From positions 1,125,001 to 1,189,000 of the forward strand of contig NZ_CP062252.1 in assembly GCF_014863605.1 (NCBI RefSeq): DNA of 64,000 nucleotides, in the 5' to 3' direction. The notes beneath the pieces were generated by a model. The model was not told the origin of the DNA and made no database searches. It was given only the letters and a program-made list of their open reading frames with translations. Below, one piece after another: positions 1 to 10,594 of this stretch. How positions within the stretch are numbered: the first letter of the stretch is position 1; the number at the start of each line of letters is the position of its first letter. Origin of the DNA: Pseudomonas allokribbensis. Lineage in GTDB: Bacteria; Pseudomonadota; Gammaproteobacteria; Pseudomonadales; Pseudomonadaceae. The position numbers were made by a program, and so were the translations under genes.

Positions 1-524
1 GCTTCCTGCTGGTGCTGGGCCAGCGGATGGGAGTCGGAGAACTTCAGGCGAATGTACGAAGAGGCCATGCTGCCCAGCGCCCATTTGCGCATCGACTTGC
101 CGGTGTGGTTGAAGTCCTTCGACATCAATGCATCCGCCCGAGCCCAAGTAGCCAGCCAGTTCAGCGTGCAATCGAGCTGTTCCGGACGACCGTCGCGCAT
201 GAACTGCATCACCCGTTTGGCAGTGCCGCGCTCCAGGGTGGTGATGTCTTTAGTGGTATCACGGAAGGCCTTTTCCGACTGCACGTTCAGCGTGGCGCGG
301 GCCTTGTCCGAGCCTTCGTATTTGCTGCGAAATTGCAGCGGGCCAGTGTACGGGGCCGGCATCGCGTCGCAGCCTTCGCTTTTGTCGCCGGTCTTGAATT
401 TATCCACAGGCGCAAAGTAGCCCTGAGGGGGACGCAACGGCGCGGCGGCCTGCGCGGTGCCGGCGAAGATCGCCAGTCCGAGCAGCGTCGGCGCTAACAG
501 AGTTTTCAGTTTCGGATTTCGCAT
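1..524 (-). CDS. algL: Alginate lyase AlgL (C-terminal part cut by window edge)
   Basis: Periplasmic poly(beta-D-mannuronate) lyase that clears misdirected alginate from the periplasm and belongs to the alginate export complex. Reading the minus strand from the ATG at 524 gives an N-terminal signal peptide ([20 protein letters not shown], ending near AQAA), then an AlgL-like mature start ([12 protein letters not shown]) and the conserved stretch [15 protein letters not shown] around residue 125. The frame stays open to base 1, so roughly the first half of the usual length of about 370 residues is present. It lies 8 bp downstream of algX in the same direction, the normal operon order. Identity is secure from sequence and context; the catalytic C-terminal half cannot be examined. 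Confidence 0.95.
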   Translation of the reverse strand, partial: MRNPKLKTLLAPTLLGLAIFAGTAQAAAPLRPPQGYFAPVDKFKTGDKSEGCDAMPAPYTGPLQFRSKYEGSDKARATLNVQSEKAFRDTTKDITTLERGTAKRVMQFMRDGRPEQLDCTLNWLATWARADALMSKDFNHTGKSMRKWALGSMASSYIRLKFSDSHPLAQHQQE

Positions 525-532
525 AGCAGACC

Positions 533-1984
533 TCATTGCCCGACCTGAGCGGTTTGTTGCCCAGCGCCCGGGAATACGTTGCGTTTGCAGATTTTCGCTT
601 CGACTTTCTGTGGCGCGGTGCCCGCATCCGGGCCCTGGACTTCGACCGCCAGCAGGTTCTGCGAGGCCCAGTCTTCGTCCGTACGCAACTCAAAGGCGAA
701 ACGACCGTCGGTGTCGGAGGTTTCCGGTTTCTCGATCTTGATGTCCTCGTGGCGACCGTTCATGTACCAGAGGGTGGCTTGCAGTTTTTTCACCGAAGGG
801 TCGGCGAAGCGGATGTCGACCTGATGACCGCTGTTCTGCAGGTTCAGGTTCTTGCTGTTGACCAGCAGTTCTTGTTTGCCGCCGGGCTTGAGTGTGGTGC
901 TGGCGGACATTTGGGTTTCCTTGCCTTCGCAACCGTTATCCAGCAGCGCCATCATCTGGCGATAGATGGTTTCCTGGTCGAGGCGGTACAGCGGTGAGAA
1001 TTCCCAGATGAGGATTTTCGGTGGAGTCTTCTGGAATTCGTCGCTGCCCAGGTACTGCAGCATCGAGCCTTCCAGACCGCCGCCGGGGAAGGCGACGTTG
1101 AGGATGTCGGCACCGATGGCTTCTTCGAGGAACCCGGCGAAGTTGTAGTTCTTGCCACTGTGGGAGGTGCCGACCAGGGTGATCTGCGGGTTGCCGGAAT
1201 CACCGAACAGGTCGCCGTCACCGGCTTCGCCTTTCGGTTCGGTGGTGAACTGATCCATGTACTGGATTGCGTAACTGGTGCCGCACAGTTGCCCGGCCAT
1301 GTTGTGCAGGGTGCCGGTCTTGCCCATGCGCCCGGAGCGTTTGGTTTCGAATTCACGCTTGGGAATGTCGGCGAAGGCCGGGATCTGCTTGACCTTCTCG
1401 GCGACGATTTTCGCCGTGCGCTGCGCACCGTACGGCGTCCAGTGCTGGTCGCCACGGAAGTAGAAATCGTGAGCGGGCAAAGTGTCGGGCAGCGACTCGT
1501 TGGTCAGCGGCGACAGGTCCGGCACCACGTAACCCATCTGCGCGAAACGGCCGAGCATGGTCTTGTAGTTGCCCAGCGCTTTCTCGTAATCGAACGCGGC
1601 TTTTTCCTGCGGGTTGAGCTTGTTGCGGTTCACCAGACCACGGGTGGGCTGGTAGACAATCACCAGTTCGACACCTTTGGCCTTGAACGCATCGTGCAGC
1701 TGTTGCAGGCGCTTGTAGCCGGCCGGGGTGGTGTTGAACTCGGTGCGCAAATCTTCCTGGGTCCGGAACAACCAGTCGCCCTGGGCCTGCACCAGGGTGG
1801 TGAAGTTCTGCTGGTAACGGGTGGTGTAGTTCTTCGCGTCGTGGGCGGCGGGGCACAGGCTGCAGCACGGTTCGGCGGTGAACTCGGGGGCTTTCACTTC
1901 GTCCGCGCGGGCGCCGTTGCTGGCCGCCAGAATGCCCACGGTCAGGGCCGACAGGCTGAGTAACTTGATCAGGTGTGGGTGCAT
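533..1984 (-). CDS. algX: Alginate biosynthesis O-acetyltransferase AlgX
   Basis: Periplasmic SGNH-like alginate O-acetyltransferase with a C-terminal carbohydrate-binding module; it acetylates mannuronate and helps hold the export complex together. The 483-residue product has a signal peptide (residues 1-27, cleavage near GARADE). The catalytic pair is visible as GDQHW (D179, H181) and the nucleophile in GTSHSGKNY (S274); these match the D-x-H and Ser triad known for P. aeruginosa AlgX with a five-residue offset. Residues about 350-483 form the beta-rich binding module. Paired cysteines (CCSLC near residue 40) are as in the family. It sits between algG (10 bp gap) and algL. Confidence 0.97.
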   Translation of the reverse strand: MHPHLIKLLSLSALTVGILAASNGARADEVKAPEFTAEPCCSLCPAAHDAKNYTTRYQQNFTTLVQAQGDWLFRTQEDLRTEFNTTPAGYKRLQQLHDAFKAKGVELVIVYQPTRGLVNRNKLNPQEKAAFDYEKALGNYKTMLGRFAQMGYVVPDLSPLTNESLPDTLPAHDFYFRGDQHWTPYGAQRTAKIVAEKVKQIPAFADIPKREFETKRSGRMGKTGTLHNMAGQLCGTSYAIQYMDQFTTEPKGEAGDGDLFGDSGNPQITLVGTSHSGKNYNFAGFLEEAIGADILNVAFPGGGLEGSMLQYLGSDEFQKTPPKILIWEFSPLYRLDQETIYRQMMALLDNGCEGKETQMSASTTLKPGGKQELLVNSKNLNLQNSGHQVDIRFADPSVKKLQATLWYMNGRHEDIKIEKPETSDTDGRFAFELRTDEDWASQNLLAVEVQGPDAGTAPQKVEAKICKRNVFPGAGQQTAQVGQ

Positions 1985-1994
1985 AAAATTGTCC

Positions 1995-3581
1995 TCAGTC
2001 CCGCATTTCGGTCTGGCGTTCGACAGGGTCGATCAGCACGGCTTTCTGCTGGCGCACCAGCAGGTCGAGAATTTCATCCTGGCGTTCGCCGAGGATGCCG
2101 TTGAAGCTGATGCCGCTGGATTTGGTCGGCGCCAGCATCGACACGCGATACAGCTCGACACTCAAGGGCGAATCGATCGACAGCGGGCCGCTGCCGTTGG
2201 CCGCCAGTTCACCGCCGACCACGATCAGCGAAACCTGAGCGTCGAACGGGTCGAGCTTGATGTCGCGGTCGGTGTCGGTCAGGTCCTTGATGTGGCCGTA
2301 GACGCCGGTCAGGCCGTTGGCCATGGCGACGTTTTCGTAGAGGCGGATGTTCACGCTGTTACGAATGCGGATGCCGTGGCGCTTGTTGCTGATGACCTTG
2401 TTGCCCCACAGCAGGTTGTCGGCGGACTCGTAGAGCGTGATGCCGTCGGTGTGGTTCTTGTAGATCTCGTTGTAGGCAATGATGTTGTTGACGCTGTTAC
2501 GGTCGATCACCAGGCCCGAGAGGTGGTTGTCGAAACTCTTGTTGTTGAAGATGAAGCTGTCGTTCACCTCACGGGAAATGATGATCCCGTGCTTCTTCTT
2601 CGTGCCGTACACCGTGTTCTCGGCAATGATCAGACCGTGGGAACGGTCGTGCGGGTCAATGCCGTAGACGATGTTGTCCTTGTAGGTGTTGCCCTTGACC
2701 ACGAAGTCGCGGGTCTCGTAGCAGTAGAAGCCGTACCACATGTCCGAGAACTCGGAGCCGACGATCCAGCCGGTCGGCTCGGGACGCTTGAGCACCTTGG
2801 CCATGTTCGGCGTGTACTGGGAAATACTCACGCCGTAGGACTTACTGTTGGCGTAGCCGAAGCTGGCCATCTTGCTGTTGACGATATAGGTCTCGGTGCC
2901 ACCCCAGGCCAGCAGGAACGGGCGGAATTCTTTCGGCGAACGGAACGTCGCCGGGCCGTTTTCCTTCTCGCGCCAGCCAGTGATCCTGGTATCACGCACG
3001 AACAACTGACCGTCGTTGACCAGGAACGAACCGGCCTCCTGGGACAGGCGCAATTCCTGGGTCTGGCCATCGATTTCGAGAATGCCTTTGCGGCCGACCA
3101 CGATCGGCAACTTGGCCAGGTACACGCCCGGCGAGGTTTCGCTGAAGTATTGCTTGGGCAGTTTCTGCGCCAGCTCTTTCAGGTTCAGGTAGCCGTCGTC
3201 GACGAAGATCGCCTGCGGGATGCCGTGCTGACGCACCACCCATTCGGCCATCTTGTTGTCGCCGCCGATGAAGTCCTTCAGGGCGTCTTCCTGCATCATC
3301 CGGCGCACGCTGATCTTGCCCGGTTTGCTGCGCACGATTTTCGCGGCAGCGGCTTCGGCGGTGAAACCGGAGAGGTCGGGCAATTTCGGCTTGGCCAGTT
3401 CCAGCGCTTCGGTCGGGGCGCTGCTGACGGTGTAGGTCTTGGCCTGTTGCAGCTCTTTCGCCGTGGTCACAGGTTTGCCTTGTTGAGGGGCAACCGGCTC
3501 CACGTTGGCGAAGGCCCCGGCCGAGGCCAGCAGCATCGCGCCGGCCAACAGGCTGAGCGAGCCTTTCCTTGGGTTGTTCAT
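1995..3581 (-). CDS. algG: Poly(beta-D-mannuronate) C5-epimerase AlgG
   Basis: Periplasmic right-handed beta-helix enzyme that epimerises mannuronate to guluronate in the nascent alginate chain. The catalytic DPHDRSH motif is at about residues 308-314, followed by repeated Asn-rich turns (NTVYGT, NSVNNIIAYNEIY) typical of CASH/PbH1 repeats. The ATG at 3581 is chosen because AGGGAG lies about 10 bp upstream and it starts a good signal peptide (MNNPRKGSLSLLAG, cleaved near AFA). An in-frame ATG at 3608 overlaps the algE stop as TGATG and would add nine residues. Length about 528, close to the family norm. Part of the alg operon. Confidence 0.97.
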   Translation of the reverse strand: MNNPRKGSLSLLAGAMLLASAGAFANVEPVAPQQGKPVTTAKELQQAKTYTVSSAPTEALELAKPKLPDLSGFTAEAAAAKIVRSKPGKISVRRMMQEDALKDFIGGDNKMAEWVVRQHGIPQAIFVDDGYLNLKELAQKLPKQYFSETSPGVYLAKLPIVVGRKGILEIDGQTQELRLSQEAGSFLVNDGQLFVRDTRITGWREKENGPATFRSPKEFRPFLLAWGGTETYIVNSKMASFGYANSKSYGVSISQYTPNMAKVLKRPEPTGWIVGSEFSDMWYGFYCYETRDFVVKGNTYKDNIVYGIDPHDRSHGLIIAENTVYGTKKKHGIIISREVNDSFIFNNKSFDNHLSGLVIDRNSVNNIIAYNEIYKNHTDGITLYESADNLLWGNKVISNKRHGIRIRNSVNIRLYENVAMANGLTGVYGHIKDLTDTDRDIKLDPFDAQVSLIVVGGELAANGSGPLSIDSPLSVELYRVSMLAPTKSSGISFNGILGERQDEILDLLVRQQKAVLIDPVERQTEMRD

Positions 3582-3607
3582 GTCGGGCACTCCCTTCGCG
3601 GTTTGCA

Positions 3608-5089
3608 TCAGAAGCGCCAGATCACGTCGATGAACGCGCGGTGCATGTACGAATCGACCTGGCTGCCATAGGCATCACCCGGCTTGAACACGCCGCCACG
3701 GAACCGCACCAGGGCCGAAGGCTCGTCGATCGACTGGCTCAGCGCTGCCGGCAGCAGGCCTTGCTTGAAGTACTTGGTGACCACCAGATCCATTTCCTGG
3801 CCGAGGTCTTTCTTGCCATCGTCCAGTGGCAGGGAGGTGCTGGAAAGGATCGCGCCGGTGACGTCGTCGGTGTTGTTTTCCACGGCGTTGATGCCGTTGC
3901 TGCCCACCGGTTTGTTGCCGTCCACACGCCAGAACTTGTGGTAGATCAGACTGGCGTCGTACTGGTCGTTGAGCATCCACGAACCGAACAGCGTGGCGGT
4001 CTGCATGTTGTTCATTTCGCCACGGAACGCTTCGCCGAAACGGTGAACGCGGGAGCGAGTACCGGTGTAGTTCGAGCGGTTGCTTTCCAGGCCGTTCTGT
4101 TCGTAATCGGCGCTGGCACGGGCATACGCCGCACCGACCTGCCACTGCGGATCGAGGCGCAGACGCACGCCGATGTCGGTGGCCCAGCCGTTGATGTCTT
4201 CACTGCGCTTGGCTTGTGCCGGACGGCTGCCATCGGCGTTCAGCGGGTTGACCGTGTCGCGGTCACCGCTCATGCCGGTGATGCTGCCCCAGTAGTTGAC
4301 GGTGTTGGTGTTGCGCCAGTTGTAGGCGTCGCTGTCGGCGGTCAGGCCGAGCCAACTGATGTCGCCGTTCTGGGTTTTGTCGAGCGAATCGCGGGGTACA
4401 CCCGGTTCGGCGTAATCGAGTTTGCCGTCGTCGTGGGTGTGATGGCCGCGAATGCCGACCCAGTTGCCTGGCGTCCACTGATAGGCAGCGTCGGCGTAGG
4501 CGTGCAGGCGATCCTTGTCTTTCGGTGCCAGCTCTTTGAGGTCGGTGCGGTATTCGCTGAAGCGTTCGGCAACACCGGCGTTGGCGCGCAGCAGGGTGGT
4601 GTCGAAGGTCCAGTTCAGCGCTTCGATGTTGGTGTCGCGCCACTGGCCGTCGTCGTTGCGCAGGCGCTGGCGACCGAACTTGAGGATCTCGCCGGGGTAG
4701 GGCGTGAAGCCGCTGTAGCCGACCCAGAACTCGCGCATCGCCAGGTAGTTTTTCTTGGTCTTGCGATCACCGCTGTCGGTGTTTTCGGCACCGTCGGACT
4801 GCTGCAGGGTGTCGGTTTCGATGATGTCGCTCGAGGCGACCGCCTGACCCATGGCGTAGGCGCTCCACGCACCACTTTCGCCGTAGACCCACGGGCGCAG
4901 GTCGAGGCCGACGCCGTTGACGTCGCCACCCTTGGCAGTGCCGAGGTCGCGGTCGTCTTCGGACTGGCCGGTGATTTTCACTTCGAGGCCGAAGTTCTTG
5001 GTTTCAGTGATCGCGGCCAGTGTCGGGCAAGACCAGATCAGCGCGAACGAAAGGCCAAGGCCGGCCTTCACGAATGGATTCAACTTCAT
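3608..5089 (-). CDS. algE: Alginate outer-membrane export porin AlgE
   Basis: Eighteen-stranded outer-membrane beta-barrel through which alginate is exported. The 493-residue product has a signal peptide ([19 protein letters not shown], cleaved near LAA), alternating aromatic/polar barrel strands, many charged periplasmic and extracellular loops and a terminal aromatic residue (DVIWRF), the usual outer-membrane assembly signal. Conserved N-terminal text ([29 protein letters not shown]) is AlgE-specific. Its start overlaps the algK stop (ATGA-type overlap at 5086-5089) and its stop abuts the algG upstream ATG, indicating translational coupling in the alg operon. Confidence 0.97.
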   Translation of the reverse strand: MKLNPFVKAGLGLSFALIWSCPTLAAITETKNFGLEVKITGQSEDDRDLGTAKGGDVNGVGLDLRPWVYGESGAWSAYAMGQAVASSDIIETDTLQQSDGAENTDSGDRKTKKNYLAMREFWVGYSGFTPYPGEILKFGRQRLRNDDGQWRDTNIEALNWTFDTTLLRANAGVAERFSEYRTDLKELAPKDKDRLHAYADAAYQWTPGNWVGIRGHHTHDDGKLDYAEPGVPRDSLDKTQNGDISWLGLTADSDAYNWRNTNTVNYWGSITGMSGDRDTVNPLNADGSRPAQAKRSEDINGWATDIGVRLRLDPQWQVGAAYARASADYEQNGLESNRSNYTGTRSRVHRFGEAFRGEMNNMQTATLFGSWMLNDQYDASLIYHKFWRVDGNKPVGSNGINAVENNTDDVTGAILSSTSLPLDDGKKDLGQEMDLVVTKYFKQGLLPAALSQSIDEPSALVRFRGGVFKPGDAYGSQVDSYMHRAFIDVIWRF

Positions 5090-6492
5090 AATTTTTCCTC
5101 GCCGTCTTCTTCTTGCAGGGCGTGCAGTTGCAGCGTGTTCTGGTTCAGGGCGCCTCGGCTGGCCTGTTCCTGCTGCAACAGACGCTGGGCTTCGGCCAGG
5201 CGCTCGGGCGGCAATTGCGCCGCGAGGGTGGTCGCCAGCTCATCGGCTTGCGGGGTGTTCTGCGCCTTGGCCAATTGGCTGAATACGTAGGCGTTGAGTG
5301 GGTCGGGTTTGGTGCCCTTGCCTTGGGAGAACAGCTGGGCGATGGCGAAGTCGGCACTGTTCTGGCCGTTGCGCGCAGCAGTCAGCAGATGGTCGAGAGC
5401 CTTCTGCGGATAGACTTTGCCGAGATAGCCACGGCGGTAGATCTGGCCGAGGTAGTAGTCGGCGGCGACTTCGCGGCCGACGGCTTTCTGGAAATGTTCC
5501 TCGGCGACTTTCGCATCGGCCGGCACCAGTTTGCCTTCGTAGTAGAGCTTGCCCAGCAACAGTTCGGCGCGCGGCTGGTCAGCGGCGCGGCCGTTGTCCA
5601 GGTACTTCATCATCTGGTCGGTGTCGCCGAGTTCCGGGAAGTCGTAGAGCAATTGCGCAAGGGTGACCCACGACGCCGGGTAGCCCGGAGCGATCGGCTC
5701 GAGCAGCGACTGCGCGGTTTTTTCGTCGGTTTTGCCCAGGGTCGAATCGGCGAGTACACGGGCAACGGAATCCACGCGCTGGGCGCTGACGCTGCCACGG
5801 CTGTGAGTAGCCTGCAGTTGTTTGATCAGCTCGGCCTGTTGCTCCGGCGCGCCACGTTTCTGATAGACCGTGGCCAGTTCGACGTAGCAGATATCGGTGG
5901 TGTTGAGCGCGGCCTTGCAGATCTTTTCCACCTCATCCAGATGCTGGTCGTAAGTACCCTGGGTGCGATACAGCAGCACCTGCGCCAGGCCGGCTTCCGG
6001 GTAGCCGGATTTGCGCCACTGGTCGATCTGCTGCTGGGCGTTGATGTTCGGGAAACTGTGCGGGTATTGCAGGTACAGCATCGCCAGCGGGATCAGCGTA
6101 TTGCCTTCGCCATGGGCGGCGGCTTTCTTCAGCAGGGTTTCGGCTTCCTGATGCTCGGCCTCGGTGGCGCCGGGCTTGGCCACCAGCAAGCGACCGAGAC
6201 GCGCCTGGGCACGCGGCGAAACATCGGCCGCCGCGCGGTAGGTCGCCTCAGCCTGTTTGATCTGCGCGGGGTCACGGCTGTCGACCTGAATGTCGGCCAA
6301 CCCGACCTGAGCTTCGCTGTAACCCAGGTCGGCCAGTGCACGGTAGTTCTGCGCGGCGGTCGCGGTGTCACCGCGCTTGAGCGCTTCGTTGGCCAGACGC
6401 TGGTCGGGCAGGCCGGCGCAACCGGCCAGGGCGATTGCCATGGCCATGGCCAGGCTCAGCGGGGCCGGCGGGATTCTGATAGGGCTCGTCAT
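5086..6492 (-). CDS. algK: Alginate export lipoprotein AlgK (TPR/Sel1 repeats)
   Basis: Outer-membrane lipoprotein that helps localise AlgE and scaffolds the periplasmic complex. A lipobox LAGC lies about 25 residues in, after a hydrophobic signal ([14 protein letters not shown]). The rest is a run of Sel1/TPR-like helices (for example [26 protein letters not shown] and [15 protein letters not shown] repeats). The ATG at 6492 is preferred because GAGG lies 8 nt upstream; the ATG at 6498 is too close to it. Length about 468, matching the family. Ends overlapping algE and lies downstream of alg44. Confidence 0.95.
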   Translation of the reverse strand: MTSPIRIPPAPLSLAMAMAIALAGCAGLPDQRLANEALKRGDTATAAQNYRALADLGYSEAQVGLADIQVDSRDPAQIKQAEATYRAAADVSPRAQARLGRLLVAKPGATEAEHQEAETLLKKAAAHGEGNTLIPLAMLYLQYPHSFPNINAQQQIDQWRKSGYPEAGLAQVLLYRTQGTYDQHLDEVEKICKAALNTTDICYVELATVYQKRGAPEQQAELIKQLQATHSRGSVSAQRVDSVARVLADSTLGKTDEKTAQSLLEPIAPGYPASWVTLAQLLYDFPELGDTDQMMKYLDNGRAADQPRAELLLGKLYYEGKLVPADAKVAEEHFQKAVGREVAADYYLGQIYRRGYLGKVYPQKALDHLLTAARNGQNSADFAIAQLFSQGKGTKPDPLNAYVFSQLAKAQNTPQADELATTLAAQLPPERLAEAQRLLQQEQASRGALNQNTLQLHALQEEDGEEKL

Positions 6493-6507
6493 AGGCATGT
6501 CCTCGAC

Positions 6508-7677
6508 TTAAAGACCGGCAGCCATGGCTTTGTCGATCAGCCAGTTCAGGTTCGGACCACGGTCGCTGTTCACTTCCACCGGGCGGCCGGCGAAGCTGCT
6601 GTCCAGCGGCTCGCCAGGCTGGATCTGCACACGGATGTCGGAGGACAGGTCGGCGCTTTTCAGGCTGGTGCTGCTGACGATCTTGCCGGTGCGGGTCTTG
6701 TCTTCGCCGGCGATCTGGAAGCTCACCGGGGTGCCCGGGCGCACGTCGCCGAACTGGCGATAGGAGAAGCGTGCATCGACGGTGGCCAGGGTGTTGCGCG
6801 GTACCAGCGAGAAGATCACATCACCTTTGCTTGCGTATTGACCGTCAGCCACCAGTTGCTGGGCCACGGTGCAATCGCAAGGGGAGGTCAGGGTGCCGGT
6901 CATTTGCTTGCCGAACAGTTCTTCAACCTTGGCCGGTTGCAGTTGATCTTCGTCCAGATGGCCCTTGAGCACGTCGAGCATGCTGGTGCTGAACGTCGCC
7001 AGCGGTGCGCCCTTGGCAGCGACGCCGTCGGACTTCACCAGGCTCTGCACGGTGCCGTCGCGCGGCATGGTGATGTTCATCCCCGGCACGCTGACCAGAC
7101 CGGCCTGTGCGTGGCTGACGAAATACATGCTGTACACCGATTTGAAGACGAAACCCGCTGCCACGAGGCCGATCGCGAAGATACCGGCGCTGAAGGTCAC
7201 GGCTTTCAGGCGACCGAACGGGGTCATGCCGTGGCCGCCGTCCTTGACCTTGCGCGCCTTGGTGAAGTTGTCGCGCTGCAGGGTTGCCAGCACTTCGCCG
7301 ATGCTGACGATGTCGCCGGCCAGGTGCGAAGTGATCAGGTGGCGCAGGGTCGAAATGTCTTGCGGTTCGAGGTTCTGGAACTGGCAACCGGCGCGGCCGG
7401 TCTGGCGGTCGTAGGAGCGCACTTGCAGTTCAACGTCCATGGCAATGCCGAGGTTGTCGATGACGAATTGCAGACGTGCCTTGCGCACCTCGCCAATGGT
7501 CAGCGGCAATTGACCGGCATTGAACGCCAGACCACCGGCAGACAGGTCGATGACCCGTGCTTCGACCGGTGTCCGGTCGGGACCGAAGAACCGCAGCTTA
7601 GCCGGGATTTTCACCCGGGCGTGTTGGCGCTGGGCTTCGGATTCATGCACTACGTTGGCGTTGACGGCGGTATTCAT
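6508..7677 (-). CDS. alg44: Alginate polymerase co-factor Alg44 (PilZ c-di-GMP receptor)
   Basis: Inner-membrane c-di-GMP receptor required for alginate polymerisation with Alg8. The N-terminal cytoplasmic PilZ domain shows both binding motifs: RQHAR (RxxxR, near residue 18) and DLSAGG (D/NxSxxG, near residue 45). A transmembrane segment follows at about residues 160-180 (FSAGIFAIGLVAAGFVF), then a periplasmic membrane-fusion (HlyD-like) region to residue 389, the same length as the P. aeruginosa protein. c-di-GMP control of alginate synthesis is therefore expected here. It lies between alg8 and algK with short gaps. Confidence 0.97.
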   Translation of the reverse strand: MNTAVNANVVHESEAQRQHARVKIPAKLRFFGPDRTPVEARVIDLSAGGLAFNAGQLPLTIGEVRKARLQFVIDNLGIAMDVELQVRSYDRQTGRAGCQFQNLEPQDISTLRHLITSHLAGDIVSIGEVLATLQRDNFTKARKVKDGGHGMTPFGRLKAVTFSAGIFAIGLVAAGFVFKSVYSMYFVSHAQAGLVSVPGMNITMPRDGTVQSLVKSDGVAAKGAPLATFSTSMLDVLKGHLDEDQLQPAKVEELFGKQMTGTLTSPCDCTVAQQLVADGQYASKGDVIFSLVPRNTLATVDARFSYRQFGDVRPGTPVSFQIAGEDKTRTGKIVSSTSLKSADLSSDIRVQIQPGEPLDSSFAGRPVEVNSDRGPNLNWLIDKAMAAGL

Positions 7678-7712
7678 AGGGGCGATTTCCTTGTTAATTC
7701 AAGAGGGGCGGG

Positions 7713-9194
7713 TCAGACCATCATCAGCAGCACGGCGACGAAAATGCTGCCGGCGGAGAAGGTCATGGTCCGAGACGACCAGGTGTTGAACCAACGTTGA
7801 AAGCTGGCGAGATCACGGGTCAGGGAAGTGGGCTGGCGAGTCCAGGATTGTTGGTCGAGGCGGAAGAACACGTAGATCTTCACCAGCGCACCGACGATCT
7901 GGTTGTAATAGAGAATCACCGGGTACGCCGGGCCGATGCGGTGGCCGGAGCAGGACAGCAGCAGCGTCAGAATCAGGCGGGTGATGCCGATCCACAGCAG
8001 GTACGCGAGGATGAACGCGCCGCCGTACTTGAAGCTGGCGATGATTGCTACGGTCAGTCCGAGCAGCGAGGTCCACATCGACACGCGCTGGTCGAACAGC
8101 ACCACCGAGGTGAAGGCGCCGAGGCGTTTCACACCCAGGCCCAGTGCCCGGGAGTTCTGTCGCAGGTTGTTGCCGTACCAGCGGAACATCAGTTTGCGAC
8201 TGGCCTTGATGAAGCTCTTTTCCGGCGGGTGCTCAACGGTGTTGATCGCGGCATCCGGCACGTAGAAGGTGTCGTAGCCCAGGCGCATCAGGCTGAACCA
8301 GCTCGACTTGTCGTCGCCGGTCAAAAACTTGAAACGGCCCAGACGCCAGTGTTGCAGCGAGTCGCTTTCGACGTCGGCGATGAAGTCCGGGTTGGTGACC
8401 ACGGAGGCACGGAACACCGACATCCGGCCGGTCATGGTCAGCACGCGCTTGGACAGGGCCATCGAGCACATGTTGATGTGGCGCTGGGCGAAGCGCAGCT
8501 TGTGCCACTCGCTCATGATGTAGCCGCCGCGTACTTCGCAGAATTCGTTGGTGGTCAGGCCGCCGACGTTGCCGAACATCTGGAACCACGGCACGGTCTT
8601 GCGTACCACACCTTCGGCGAGCACGGTGTCGCCGTCGATCACGGCGACCACGGCACGGTCGTCCGGCAGGTGACGGGAGATCGCACGGAAACCATAAGCC
8701 AGGCCGTCGCGCTTGCCGGTGCCGGGAATGCGCACGAAGTCGAGCTTCACCCGCTCTGGCGGATTCATCCGCGCCCACAGCGCCTTGACCAGCAGCTCAT
8801 CGGACATTTCCACGATGGAGCAGACCACGGTGGTCGGCAGTTCGCAGTCGATGGCTTCGCGGATCACCGAGCTGTAGACCTGCGCGGTGGTCAACGCGTC
8901 GATACGAAAACTGGTGACCATCAGAAACACATGCGACGGGTCCGCCGCCTTACCCAGCTTGCGAACCTTGCGGCGCAGGTGCGGGTAGACGATGTAGAGA
9001 AAAATCATGCCGCGCACAAAGTGTGTGGCACCCATCGAGTAGCGCCAGATACCCACGGCGCCAATCAGGAAAATGAAGTCCTTCGACTCGGAGTCGAACG
9101 TGGACGTGGGCAGCATCAGGGCCAGGCCCATCAGCAGGCTCAGAAACAAAAGCCAGCCGGCGGATTGCAGAAAAAAATGTTTGAGCTTGGACAT
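7713..9194 (-). CDS. alg8: Alginate polymerase glycosyltransferase Alg8
   Basis: Family 2 glycosyltransferase of the inner membrane that polymerises GDP-mannuronate. Two N-terminal membrane segments ([18 protein letters not shown] and a second one near residue 40) precede the catalytic domain with VIDGDT (metal/UDP-type DxD equivalent), TGDDKS and the RWYGNN region replacing QxxRW; further membrane helices close the C-terminus. ATG 9194 ([10 protein letters not shown]) is preferred, with GGATGA 5 nt upstream; ATG 9203 would add three residues. About 493 residues, as in the family. It is separated from algD by 83 bp containing a strong inverted repeat. Confidence 0.96.
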   Translation of the reverse strand: MSKLKHFFLQSAGWLLFLSLLMGLALMLPTSTFDSESKDFIFLIGAVGIWRYSMGATHFVRGMIFLYIVYPHLRRKVRKLGKAADPSHVFLMVTSFRIDALTTAQVYSSVIREAIDCELPTTVVCSIVEMSDELLVKALWARMNPPERVKLDFVRIPGTGKRDGLAYGFRAISRHLPDDRAVVAVIDGDTVLAEGVVRKTVPWFQMFGNVGGLTTNEFCEVRGGYIMSEWHKLRFAQRHINMCSMALSKRVLTMTGRMSVFRASVVTNPDFIADVESDSLQHWRLGRFKFLTGDDKSSWFSLMRLGYDTFYVPDAAINTVEHPPEKSFIKASRKLMFRWYGNNLRQNSRALGLGVKRLGAFTSVVLFDQRVSMWTSLLGLTVAIIASFKYGGAFILAYLLWIGITRLILTLLLSCSGHRIGPAYPVILYYNQIVGALVKIYVFFRLDQQSWTRQPTSLTRDLASFQRWFNTWSSRTMTFSAGSIFVAVLLMMV

Positions 9195-9218
9195 GACCGT
9201 CATCCGAAGGTGATGGGG

Positions 9219-9259
9219 GCTTCAAGCCGCCTGCCGATTCACGGCGTGCGGCTTGAAGC
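9219..9259. repeat. 12-bp inverted repeat between algD and alg8
   Basis: GCTTCAAGCCGC at 9219-9230 and its exact complement at 9248-9259 enclose a 17-nt loop. In the alg transcript this forms a stable stem-loop in the only sizeable gap of the operon. No T-run follows on the minus strand, so it looks like an mRNA-stability or attenuation element, or a remnant of an intergenic repeat, more than a full terminator. Confidence 0.6.
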
Positions 9260-9277
9260 TCGAGGCTTGCTGCTGCG

Positions 9278-10594
9278 TTACCAGCAGATGCCTTCGGTGC
9301 GGGTGCCGGCATCGGTGGCCTTGGCCATGAAGCCGACCAGGTCGATGACCTGTTTGCCGTGCGGGGCCTGCTGGGCCAGCGCGCGGAACTTCTCGTCGCG
9401 GTTGCCGAGGATGATCACGTCGGAGTTGTCGATCACCGAATCGAAGTCCGCATTGAGCAGGGACGACACGTGGGGGATCTTCGACTCGATGTAATCCTTG
9501 TTCGCGCCGTGGACACGGGCGTACTGGACGTTGCTGTCGTAGATGCTCAGGTCGTAACCCTTGCCGATCAGCATTTCGGCCAGTTCCACCAGCGGGCTTT
9601 CGCGCAGGTCATCGGTGCCGGCCTTGAAGCTCAGGCCGAGCAGGGCGACTTTGCGTTTGTCGTGGCTTTCAACGATGTCGAAGGCGTTCTGCACTTGCGA
9701 TTCGTTACTGCGCATCAGCGAGTTGAGCAGCGGCGCTTCGACGTCCAGGGAACCGGCGCGGTAAGTCAGGGCGCGCACGTCTTTCGGCAGGCACGAACCG
9801 CCGAAGGCGAAGCCCGGGCGCATGTAGTACTGGGACAGGTTGAGGGTCTTGTCCTGGCAGACCACGTCCATCACTTCGCGGCCATCGACGCCCACCGCTT
9901 TGGCGATGTTGCCGATCTCGTTGGCGAAGGTCACTTTGGTCGCGTGCCAGACGTTGCAGGTGTACTTGATCATCTCGGCGACGGCGATGTCCTTGCGGAT
10001 GATCGGGGCGTCGAGTTCTTCGTAGAGCGATTGCAGAACGTCGCCCGAAGCCTTGTCGAACTCGCCGATGACGGTCATCGGTGGCAGGTCGTAGTCGGCG
10101 ATCGCGGTGGATTCACGCAGGAACTCAGGGTTCACGGCTACACCGAAATCAACGCCGGCCTTCTTGCCGGAGCAGTCTTCGAGGATCGGGATCACCACGT
10201 TGGCCACGGTGCCCGGCAGCACGGTGCTGCGCACGACGATGGTGTGGCGGGTGGATTTTTCACGCAGGACAAAACCGATCTCGCGGCACACCGCTTCGAT
10301 GTAGTTCAGTTCCAGGTCGCCGTTCTTCTTGCTCGGCGTGCCGACGCAAATCATCGACAAATCGGTGTCACGAATCGCCTCGGCGAAGTTGGTCGTACCG
10401 CGCAGACGACCGGTCTCGATCCCTTGCGCCAGCAACTCGCCCAGACCCGGTTCGACAATGGGGGATTTGCCCGCGTTGATCATATCGATCTTGTCTTTGG
10501 CAACATCGACGCCAACCACGTCATGGCCCCGTGCAGACAGGCAACCGGCACACACTGCGCCGACGTAACCCAAACCAAATATGCTGATGCGCAT
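9278..10594 (-). CDS. algD: GDP-mannose 6-dehydrogenase AlgD
   Basis: Cytoplasmic NAD-dependent oxidation of GDP-mannose to GDP-mannuronate, the committed step of alginate synthesis and first gene of the operon. Rossmann motif GLGYVGAVCAGCL lies at residues 7-19; the catalytic cysteine is in FGGSCLPKD (about residue 268), with the conserved lysine in the sequence TCNVWHATKVTFANEIG upstream. Product 438 residues, close to the 436 of P. aeruginosa. The start is fixed by MRISIFGLGY, the usual N-terminus, with GAGG about 10 nt upstream. The long upstream region probably carries its sigma-22/AlgR/AmrZ control sites. Confidence 0.98.
   Translation of the reverse strand: MRISIFGLGYVGAVCAGCLSARGHDVVGVDVAKDKIDMINAGKSPIVEPGLGELLAQGIETGRLRGTTNFAEAIRDTDLSMICVGTPSKKNGDLELNYIEAVCREIGFVLREKSTRHTIVVRSTVLPGTVANVVIPILEDCSGKKAGVDFGVAVNPEFLRESTAIADYDLPPMTVIGEFDKASGDVLQSLYEELDAPIIRKDIAVAEMIKYTCNVWHATKVTFANEIGNIAKAVGVDGREVMDVVCQDKTLNLSQYYMRPGFAFGGSCLPKDVRALTYRAGSLDVEAPLLNSLMRSNESQVQNAFDIVESHDKRKVALLGLSFKAGTDDLRESPLVELAEMLIGKGYDLSIYDSNVQYARVHGANKDYIESKIPHVSSLLNADFDSVIDNSDVIILGNRDEKFRALAQQAPHGKQVIDLVGFMAKATDAGTRTEGICW

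Noticed and set aside
1878..3671. 597-codon plus-strand open frame across algG
   Set aside because: It is antisense to algG, Val/Asp/His-rich as expected from a GC-rich shadow frame, with no ribosome site or domain; algG on the other strand is certain.
5113..7800. 895-codon plus-strand open frame across algK and alg44
   Set aside because: Antisense shadow of two recognised genes, with low-complexity Gln/Gly/Val composition.
9204..9277. Full intrinsic terminator after algD
   Set aside because: The stem is strong but no T-run follows on the minus strand, and alg8 must be expressed from the algD promoter.
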